Below, in pieces: positions 55,834 to 63,800 of a stretch of DNA of 64,000 bases (position 1 is its first letter; each line of letters begins with the position of its first letter). The position numbers were made by a program, and so were the translations under genes. Source of the DNA: Fabrea salina (Eukaryota > Ciliophora > Heterotrichea > Heterotrichida > Fabreidae); assembly GCA_022984795.1 (NCBI GenBank), contig JALIHJ010000033.1, forward strand, positions 1-64,000, given 5' to 3'. The notes below the pieces were generated by a model that was not told the DNA's origin, made no database searches, and saw only the letters and a list, made by a program, of their open reading frames with translations.

Positions 55834-58800
55834 TTAAGACTTAGTGCTTTCAAGACAACTGAGTATTTTGTCAAGTTTTTTGGAGATTTCAGGAATTTCT
55901 TCGGTTCTTTTCAAAACTTGGTCAGCTTTGGTTTTGATAGATCTGATTTCATTATGCATCTTCCTAACTCTGCCTTCCCATTCTTGTTCTTCTCCTTCTT
56001 CAAAGTGCTGCTCAACGAAATAGAGGTACTGGTAGTCTTCTTGGTTTCTTTTCCAAAACAAGCAGTTCTCCACTTCTAGTATTTCTCCTAGCCTGGTTCT
56101 AGTGTCTGCTTCTTTCTTCTCAAAAGTTATTCTGTCGAATGACTCAGATATTATGGAGATTAGCAAGTTAAGCATCACCACTAAGTTCAGCACTGACCCT
56201 AGAATGAACACAAACCACTGGAGCTCGTCAAACTCTGAGTTTTTAAAGTTTCCAAGCAACAGATTGTAAGAAACCTTAATTGTGCTCCAGAAATCTAACT
56301 CACCAGTAGTTCCAAACATAGCACAGTAAGAAAACACAAAGTAAGCTAGTATTAATAGAAACCCCATGATGTCTTTGACCACCTCTTGAATTAGCCAAAT
56401 GTAGTACCTTGTGAAGTCCAGCAACTTAAATGCAGTAGTTCCTTCTCTCCAGAAAAGCAGACTTGTGCCCAAGGTTAACATACTAGTTAAGTTTAGGTTT
56501 TCAAAGTCCGAAATTATTGAGATAATTGCCCAAATGTACCCCAGAATCAGTCTAGAAATACCTAAGTACTTCTTGGCTGAATAGAAGTAATTCGCTCTCA
56601 AAGAGTACAGTTGAAGTACTTCAAACCCAGTGAAGAATAAGTTAACTACCACAAAAGTACCTGCAAGTAACTGCTTGGTAGAAACTTCTTCAGAAAAAAT
56701 GATTCCAGTGATGAGTCCTACACTCAACAATTTAAGTACTGCCAAAACCCAAAGTACCCACTTGAACTTGTTCCACTTGTAGTTCACTAAAGCTTGCACA
56801 AACTGACTCCGCAAGGATTCAGACCTCTCAGTACTTTCAAGAGCTTTAAGTATTTCTGAGCTGCTTAAAGAGCCTTCTAAAAAGTTGAACTTAAAGTTGC
56901 TGCGGCCTACTTTAACTTCTTTGGACTCAACAGATTCTTGGAAGCAGTTCAGCAGCTCTGTCTGAGTCTTTTCGTAAATAGGCAGTTTTGGGTTCATTGA
57001 CTCCACTATTTCAAAAGTAGCTGCTTGGCATATAGAACTTAAATGGGGTGAATTAGTCTGGAGGATTCTAGGCAGGTCTCTGCCAATTCTGGAAAGTACC
57101 AGTTTCTTCTTTTCTTGGTCTTCTAAGTCCTTGATGTACCTGAGTATCACTTCAGTGCACCTGTTTTGGTTTCTGTCGAGTGAAATGCTTAGAGGAGTTT
57201 TTCCTTCTGCAGACTCTAAAAAGTGGCACTCTGCTTCTAGTGCTTTTTGAAGTATTTCTTGTCTTCCTTGGTAGGCAAGCACGTGGAGGATGTTGATTCT
57301 TTGGGGCATGAGTGTTACTTCGTTGATGCTTTTGTTGTACCGAGTAATTCTGGAAGTAGCTAGTTTCTTGAAGGCGTGCATACCCAAGTCAGACCCAGGA
57401 AATAGCCTATACTTGTAGCTGAGTTTGGTGAGTTTGATTGTCTGGTCTTTAGACCCAGACACTAAGTAGTTGTTTGAGGTTTTTAAGCAAGTTACTGAAT
57501 CACTGTGCACCATGAGGGTGCTAACTTTCTGTTTAGTGTCCAAACTCCAGAACTTGATTGCTTTGTCTTTGGAGCCCGAAACTAAGTAGTCGCCAACTAC
57601 CTCCAAACTTAATACCTGGTTAGTGTGGCCTTCGAAAGTAGCTATTTCTTTTTTAGTACTTAGGTTCCAGATCTTTATGGTTGTGTCTGCAGAACCCGAG
57701 ATCAAGTAGTTCCTGACCACTGCTAAGCAGGTTACCCAGCTAGTGTGCCCTTCAAGGGTAGTTGTTTCTTTTTTATTGCTAACATTCCAAAACTTGATTG
57801 TGCTGTCTTGGGACCCCGAAACCAAGTAGTTTCCTACTGTTTCTAAGCACAAAACTTCACCATTGTGCTCCTCAAAACTTGTTACTTCTTCTTTGGACTC
57901 CAAGTCCCATAGTTTTACTGTTTTGTCAGCAGACCCAGAAGCTAAGTACCTGTTAATTGCTTTAACACTCCAAACCCAACTTTTATGTCCCTCTAAAGTA
58001 GCCACTTCTTCCATTGCATGAATGTTCCACAGCTTGATTGTGGAGTCATCAGATCCGGACACCAACTTTCCGTTAGTGGTTGCTAGACATTTGACTGTTC
58101 TTTGGTGCCCTTTTAAACTCCCTATTTCTTCCCAAGTGCTTTTGCTCCACAGCCTGATTGCACTGTCTTCAGACCCAGACACTATGTAGTCGTCCATTGT
58201 GATCAAGCACCGAATAGAGCCACTTCGATTTTGTAGTTCACTTACTTCTTCCTTAATCCCTAGGTCCCAGACTTTAACTGTCTTGTCTGCAGACCCTGAT
58301 ACTAAGCAGCCTTTCTTAGTTGCTAGACAAAACACAGATTCAGCATGCCCTCTAAGACTGGCTATTTCTTGCCTTTCTTCAATGTTCCATACCCTAATAG
58401 TTCCATCAGAAGACCCTGATACTATCCACCCGTCAACATTTATCAGGGCATTTACCCAGCCAGTATGTCCTTTCATGACTCCCAGTTCACTCATTGTTTC
58501 TAAGTCCCAGAGCCTAATGGTGGTATCATCAGATCCTGACGCTAAGCACTTGTCGACTGCTGCTAAACTCCCTATTGAAGCTTCGTGGCCAGTTAGGATT
58601 CCCAATTGTTCTTTGGTGTCAATGCTCCACACCCTTATTGTTACGTCGTCTGACCCTGACACCAAGTAACTATCAAGCACCTCCAAACATCGCACAGGTC
58701 CAGTGTGGCCTTGCAAAGTGGCTAACTCCTTCTTGTCCTCAGGGTCCCAGAATTTAATTGTGGTGTCTCCTGACCCCGAAACCAAACAGTTCCTTGTAGA

Positions 58801-59181
58801 AGCTAGACAAAGAACCATGCTAGTGTGGCCTTGCAGTGTTCCTACTTCTTGCATAGTTTGAGCATCCCAAAGTTTCACTTTGTTGTCTGCTGAGCCAGAA
58901 GCTAGGTAACTCTCTGTTATTGCCAAACAGTAGACTGAACCACTGTGCTTCTCCAGAGTTGCAACTTCTTGTTTAGTACTTAGGTCCCATAACTTAATTG
59001 TGCTATCCATAGACCCAGAAGCAATGTAGTTACTTACAACTCTCACAGAAAAGATTGGGCCAGTATGTCCTTGCATGCTTTCATAAAGTTTTATGTTTTC
59101 TATTTGATGTTCTATGCTTTGGTTATTCACTTGGTTTTCTAAGCCAGTTTGGAGGTCAGGCCCAACTTTCCTTTCTTTCAT
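55834..59181 (-). CDS. 14xWD40-ankyrin-TRP-like cation channel fusion
   Basis: One exon, 1115 residues, from ATG 59181 (TATAAATG context). Residues about 36-600 hold 14 consecutive WD40 units of about 40 residues, each with (L/I)xSGSxDxTIKxW; 14 is two complete seven-bladed propellers. Residues about 620-710 look ankyrin-like (INILHVLAYQGRQEILQKAL, GKTPLSISLDRNQNRCTEVI). Residues about 800-1010 form a six-helix ion-transport domain, with pore-loop region STIKVSYNLLLGNF and S6 VLNLVVMLNLLISIISESFD, as in TRP channels. An acidic segment and C-terminal coiled coil follow. Ankyrin-TRP layouts are known; an attached double WD40 propeller is unfamiliar to me. It probably forms a tetrameric cation channel with eight cytosolic propellers. 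Ligand and gating are unknown. Confidence 0.88.
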   Translation of the reverse strand: MKERKVGPDLQTGLENQVNNQSIEHQIENIKLYESMQGHTGPIFSVRVVSNYIASGSMDSTIKLWDLSTKQEVATLEKHSGSVYCLAITESYLASGSADNKVKLWDAQTMQEVGTLQGHTSMVLCLASTRNCLVSGSGDTTIKFWDPEDKKELATLQGHTGPVRCLEVLDSYLVSGSDDVTIRVWSIDTKEQLGILTGHEASIGSLAAVDKCLASGSDDTTIRLWDLETMSELGVMKGHTGWVNALINVDGWIVSGSSDGTIRVWNIEERQEIASLRGHAESVFCLATKKGCLVSGSADKTVKVWDLGIKEEVSELQNRSGSIRCLITMDDYIVSGSEDSAIRLWSKSTWEEIGSLKGHQRTVKCLATTNGKLVSGSDDSTIKLWNIHAMEEVATLEGHKSWVWSVKAINRYLASGSADKTVKLWDLESKEEVTSFEEHNGEVLCLETVGNYLVSGSQDSTIKFWNVSNKKETTTLEGHTSWVTCLAVVRNYLISGSADTTIKIWNLSTKKEIATFEGHTNQVLSLEVVGDYLVSGSKDKAIKFWSLDTKQKVSTLMVHSDSVTCLKTSNNYLVSGSKDQTIKLTKLSYKYRLFPGSDLGMHAFKKLATSRITRYNKSINEVTLMPQRINILHVLAYQGRQEILQKALEAECHFLESAEGKTPLSISLDRNQNRCTEVILRYIKDLEDQEKKKLVLSRIGRDLPRILQTNSPHLSSICQAATFEIVESMNPKLPIYEKTQTELLNCFQESVESKEVKVGRSNFKFNFLEGSLSSSEILKALESTERSESLRSQFVQALVNYKWNKFKWVLWVLAVLKLLSVGLITGIIFSEEVSTKQLLAGTFVVVNLFFTGFEVLQLYSLRANYFYSAKKYLGISRLILGYIWAIISIISDFENLNLTSMLTLGTSLLFWREGTTAFKLLDFTRYYIWLIQEVVKDIMGFLLILAYFVFSYCAMFGTTGELDFWSTIKVSYNLLLGNFKNSEFDELQWFVFILGSVLNLVVMLNLLISIISESFDRITFEKKEADTRTRLGEILEVENCLFWKRNQEDYQYLYFVEQHFEEGEEQEWEGRVRKMHNEIRSIKTKADQVLKRTEEIPEISKKLDKILSCLESTKS
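57381..59076 (-). repeat. Coding tandem repeat, 14 WD40 units of about 120-123 nt
   Basis: The DNA encoding the channel's propellers repeats every 120-123 bp with a strongly conserved core encoding SGSxDxTIKLW. The units differ enough from one another to be stable, but unequal exchange between units or with the neighbouring WD40 genes is plausible. Confidence 0.9.
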
Positions 59182-59219
59182 TTATAAGGAAAATAATTCC
59201 ATTTGAAGGTTAAATTAAG

Positions 59220-59861
59220 CTAATCACTTCCACCACTACCAGAAGAATAATAATCGCTCGATCGGTAAGAGTCTGAAGAATATCCTGAGAATTCAAATCT
59301 TTGGGGTGATGTTACACATTTACCAGATGGATATTTTGGTTTCGCTACTTTTTTCTGGTTTTTGAGGAGTTTGTACTCAGAATTCGGGGAGCTTTCAGAG
59401 GACCTTGAATATTCTAAGTTTTCAGAATAATCAACATTCCTAGAACGTACAGTTTTTTTCTCAGCTTTTCTAGGATTGTTACTTGGTCCTTGTAAGAACT
59501 TACTCAGTTGAGAAGTATACTCCTTGCACAAACCAAATCCATTTAGTTTCTCCTTTATATAATCCAAATTCGAAGTATTCATGCTAAAAAGTTCAACTGC
59601 TTCCTTTTTTAAGGCTTTGAGTCTAGACAGCTGGCTTGAAGTCGCTTTCTCAACTTCTGAAATAATTCTTTGACCCACTTCTAATACTTCTTGTTTTTTC
59701 TGGGAAATCATTTCAAGTGCTTCATCCAGACTAGCTTTTTTGGGAAGAGGATAAGCAGAATGACCTTGCATTACATGCTCAGTAATACCGCTGGCACACA
59801 ACAAAGCTCCACAACTGCACTGAGCAATAGGTCTGCGCTTTTGAGGATCTGACTCTTCCAT
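59220..59861 (-). CDS. Cys/His-module protein lacking WD40 repeats
   Basis: Encodes 213 residues from ATG 59861. The first 100 residues are nearly identical in layout to the two neighbouring WD40 genes: MEESDPQKRRPIAQCSCGALLC, EHVMQGH and a coiled coil (LDEALEMISQKKQEVLEVGQ). The WD40 propeller is absent. Instead residues 130-213 are a Ser/Tyr/Lys-rich disordered tail (SSESSPNSEYKLLKNQ, SGYSSDSYRSSDYYSSGSG). Near-identity of the module DNA with 55710-55821 implies recent duplication. It may be a domain-swapped or truncated paralogue that competes with the others for the same partner, which is inference. Confidence 0.8.
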   Translation of the reverse strand: MEESDPQKRRPIAQCSCGALLCASGITEHVMQGHSAYPLPKKASLDEALEMISQKKQEVLEVGQRIISEVEKATSSQLSRLKALKKEAVELFSMNTSNLDYIKEKLNGFGLCKEYTSQLSKFLQGPSNNPRKAEKKTVRSRNVDYSENLEYSRSSESSPNSEYKLLKNQKKVAKPKYPSGKCVTSPQRFEFSGYSSDSYRSSDYYSSGSGGSD

Positions 59862-59941
59862 TCAATAGATCAAATTGGATTGCACTTGCTTAGTTCTGAA
59901 AGTGATTGACGACTATGATTATATTCATAAGATAGTGGACT

Positions 59942-60451
59942 TTAGAAATGAACTTTTTGATTTAGTTTAAGACGGGATTCTATTGTTTTCTTTCCTTCAT
60001 TGGTTATCTGATTTGCTTCTAGATCCAGTTGAGTGACTTGAGACTGGTCTAGAACGTTTGCTATTGCTTGCGCTCCTTCGTAGCCTATTTGATTGAACCC
60101 TAAATACAGCCCAGTAACTTGGGACTGAGGCAAGGCATTTGCTATTGCTTGTGCTCCTTCGTAGTTTATTCTATTGCGACCTAAATTTAGATGAATAACT
60201 TTGGACTGAGGTAGGACATTCGCTATTGCTTGTGCTCCTAAGCAGCCTATTTGATTGGAATTTAAATTCAGTTGAGTAATTCGGGAAAAAGGTAGAATAT
60301 TTGCTATTGCTTGTGCTCCTCCGTAGCCTGTTTGATTGTTTCTTAGATTCAGTTTAGTGGAACATTCTGGTTTCATGAGACAATCTCGGGCTACTTGGAT
60401 TCTTTGACTGTCTGGCTCAGCTCGTTTATTTCGTTGGTTCAGCCCAAACAT
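59942..60451 (-). CDS. Short leucine-rich-repeat protein (ribonuclease-inhibitor type)
   Basis: Encodes 169 residues. Four to five LRR units of 28 residues (84 nt), each with LNLxxNQIGxxGAQAIANxLPQS, typical of the RNI/NLRC-like LRR_6 type. The DNA repeats are close to identical in their GAQAIAN core, implying recent amplification. There is no signal peptide, nucleotide-binding domain or membrane helix; the N-terminus is a short basic segment (NQRNKRAEPDSQRIQ). Such small LRR proteins are abundant and variable in ciliates. It probably binds a protein partner; the function is unknown. ATG at 60451 follows TATAAATCTAAA. Confidence 0.8.
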   Translation of the reverse strand: MFGLNQRNKRAEPDSQRIQVARDCLMKPECSTKLNLRNNQTGYGGAQAIANILPFSRITQLNLNSNQIGCLGAQAIANVLPQSKVIHLNLGRNRINYEGAQAIANALPQSQVTGLYLGFNQIGYEGAQAIANVLDQSQVTQLDLEANQITNEGKKTIESRLKLNQKVHF

Positions 60452-60570
60452 TTTAGATTTATAACTGTAAACTATCTATGAAAAAGAACTTATTATGTTC
60501 TAGGCTCCCTTGAACTCCTAACCTGCAGTTATAGTTTACCTTAATTCTGAAGAAGCAAAGTGCTTCTAGA

Positions 60571-60678
60571 ATCAGATACTTCTTAATTAATTAAAATGTC
60601 TCATGGATACCCCAATAGCTCTAAAGCCTTCACCCCGCGTCGCATTACCGCTATGCAGGGATCAGATACTTCTTAATT
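60571..60678. repeat. 18-bp perfect direct repeat flanking a 72-bp insert
   Basis: ATCAGATACTTCTTAATT occurs at 60571-60588 and again at 60661-60678. The 72 bp between includes the 45-nt element. The arrangement looks like an insertion with a long target-site duplication, or a local 90-bp duplication that has lost one copy's interior. No transposase is near. Confidence 0.7.
60598..60642 (+). repeat. 45-nt conserved noncoding element, copy B
   Basis: Matches the reverse complement of 5876-5920 at 42 of 45 positions while the flanks differ. Two copies 55 kb apart, outside genes, with this conservation against a decayed background suggest either a recent small mobile unit or a functional RNA or protein-binding site. 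Confidence 0.75.
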
Positions 60679-60856
60679 CTCATAGTTATTAGGATTTCCA
60701 AGCCATGTCGAGAATTTTATGAAGCTTAGAATGCACTAAGCAATCTCTGTAGCTATATGGATCTGTTCAGCCTTTTTGAACAGAAACAGGGTTATCGAAA
60801 ACCATCATTCCAAAGTCTTAAATCTGATTTCTTTGAATTGTTTTCAGTTAAGTTAT

Positions 60857-63800
60857 TTAATCTTTATGCTTACTTATGCCAAAATCAGGGACTTTGTGGT
60901 TGTCTTCAACAAAATTTGGACTTGAGACAGACTCCTTGTTTTCTTCATAGGGACTTGTAATGTTTTGTTGAGTGCTTATATCTTCTACTGGGGTTGCTTT
61001 CTTTTTGCACCAAGAGTGGAGTTTCGGAATGAGTCCTACTACAACTGCTAGAGACTGAATCACCATGAGTCCGTTGGAGATCCACAGTATGGCTGTTTCT
61101 AAAGTGCTTCCCCAGCCCTCTAAGTCTTGTTGTAGGTAGTAGAGTACTAGTCCAAAGATCAAAGTTACTCCAGTTTCTACAACAAAGGATGTTGCCTGAG
61201 TAACCTTGTCTTTGTAGGGTCTAACAACTACTAAGAATACCAGAAACCCCAGCATCAGTAGTAAGTTAACTACTCCCTGAACTAGTGGAAACTCACTTAG
61301 CAGTATGAGGCTAGCTGCAAACAGGAGTCTTTTGAGAATGAAGACTGGGTAGGTGAGCGTCCTCATAGTTGTGTCTCGCTTGAACTCGTAGAATAGGCTT
61401 CCCCAAGTTTTGTAGAACTCAGAGTCAGTTGAGTCTGACTGCACTTGGTCTTTGCTGGACTTCAGGAAGATAACCAGAGTTAGTGGAGTAACTATCACCA
61501 GAATCAAGAACAAACACCCAACTAAGAAGCTTGAGACTACTTGTATCTTGACTTGGGGTAGTGAAGTGAATTGGATGAGACAAGGAATAGCCAAGTCAAG
61601 GTAGGTTTGAATCCAGTACCTAATAAGTATACTGAATTTGAACTTACTCAGAACAAAGTTGGAACCTGTTTGAATGCATCTAACTCTGACCTTAGAAATA
61701 GCCCAAACTAAGGCCCATGATCCAAGCAGCCCTAGTAGAATAGTAATACTTCCACCTGCATTCAGCACAAATAGGTTGGAGTCAAATCTGTATTCTCTTG
61801 AGTAGTAGTGAGTGTTTGAGCTGTCGTTGTCTGGACTGTAGTTGATGACCTTAGGAATCCTTTCTGAAAGACTCAGTCCTTTAAAGTGTCCTCTGAGAGC
61901 AGGAGTCAGTGGGTTGCTGCTGATAGGAATGTAGGTAAGGATTTGAATAGTGTTAAGGATTTGCCAGACTCCTGAAGGATTGAAACTCAACAGTCCAGCT
62001 CCTCCTGAAACTCCTGTGGTTATAGAAGTTGTAGTTTTTGCAGTATCTTGAGATTGTTGAGTGGTTTGGTCGTCTGGATTGAAGAAACTGAGTTGAGTTT
62101 GCATAGTTTGGGACTCAAGTAGGAAGTTAGACTCACTCAGTAGTTGGGACCTAAACTCCAGAAGTATGACTTCTCCCTCTGTTACGTATGAGTTCAAGTC
62201 TAGGTCGAGTTCATACTTAGCAGTGTTTAGAGTATTCATGGTGAACTCAAACCCAATGGACTTGTTCTGAGTGTAAAGGTCGAAGTCACTCAGTTTTAGA
62301 GTTTGGTTGAGATTCTCCGAGAATTCCAGTGTGAGAGTGTTGTCTTCGTTTGTGAGGTTGGCTGAGAATGCTCCTCTGTTGCAGAACCCTTGGTCTTCAA
62401 TATATCCCTGATTGCATTTGCAAGTGCTCGAAGAAGCGTTTCCAACACAACTAGTGCATACTTCTGATGAATCACAAGTTATGCAAAGCCTAGGGCAAGT
62501 TAAACAACTGCCTGACTCCAAGTAAGTTCCTTCATGGCAACTAGTGCATACTTCTGCTGAGTCACAAGTTGTGCAGAGACTAGGACAAGTTAAACAAGTG
62601 CCAGAATAGAAATAGGCTCCTTCAGCACAAAAAGTGCAGTCTCCTTCAAACAGGTTGTACCCAATATTACATTGTAAACATTCATCTAGAAAGCACCTAA
62701 AGCAGTTATCAGGGCAGGTCAAATAAATGTAATAGTCAATGCTTGGATCCATACGCACAGTGTAAGTGCCTTGGTAAGTTATCTGGGGTTGGTAATCCCC
62801 TTCAGCGTAAGAATCTAATTGGCACTGTATTGAAGAAGTCGAAGCAGACAAGATTCTGCATACATTAGAGCCTAGCTTGACTTCTAGCTTAGAAATATCA
62901 GTTGGAAAGTTCTCTCCAGTAATGGTTACTAGTCCTGAACTCTCGGAGAAGCTTTTGATTACAGGCAAGTATTGGTCAGTGAAGGAACAGTCTCCCCTGC
63001 ATATAGTGAGTCTGTTGTCTATCCAGACTCTGAGTTGAGGCTTAGTTTGATAGGTCCTTAAAAAGTCAGAAGGGATCACAAACCAGAACTGAGAGTCTGT
63101 GGAGGCTTCTCGCAGAGTTTCTCCTTCAACTTCATCGCCATTGCTGAGTTTGAACTTCAAGTCAGAGGAACTGGGATTCATGTAGCTTGGAAGCAGAGCG
63201 TAGAGGTAGTGACTGCTGAAGTAGGCGTACAGGTTGAAGTAAGTTCTGCTTAGACGAGATTGACATCTGTAATTTTGTGAAGCGCAATCTGCAGGGTTGA
63301 ATCCGTTACCACTTATTTCCTTGTTTTCTCCCTTGTAAACAAAGGGATAGTTGTTAGTATCAAGACTACCGAAGTTCAAATCCAACCTCTTGATCATAGG
63401 AAATCCGTTTCTCTGACCAATCCCAGGCATTTCTACTCCCAAAGAAAAAGAGTTCCTTCCTCCTGAACTATAGTGCTCCATTTCTAGGTAGTAGGACTCT
63501 CCTTCTTCTAAAGCTATTGAGTTAGACTCATTCTCTCCCCATACAAAGTAGCTATGTTCATCTGACTCCTGACTTGAGTTGATGATTTCTTGCTTGTTGA
63601 GTGGGTTGGAGTCAGTGCTTAGGTAGACTCTAACACTTCCTCTGAAAGAAGTGTAGAATATGTAGTCTCCTGTTCTAGTTGGCTTGAAGAGTCCGTAGAT
63701 AAGGGAGTCGTAGTCATCCATAGTTGTAAGGATAGTTGCTGAAGGGATGATTGTTTTCTCGATTAACTCACTCTGGACTCTGATGTTGCCTGCAGTGTAT

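Larger units (their letters stand above)
60452..60856. other. Intergenic region with repeated elements
   Basis: About 405 bp, the longest gap in the dense part of the window, between the LRR gene start and the surface-protein stop. It holds the second copy of the 45-nt element (60598-60642) flanked by an 18-bp direct repeat. No coding potential was seen. Confidence 0.7.
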
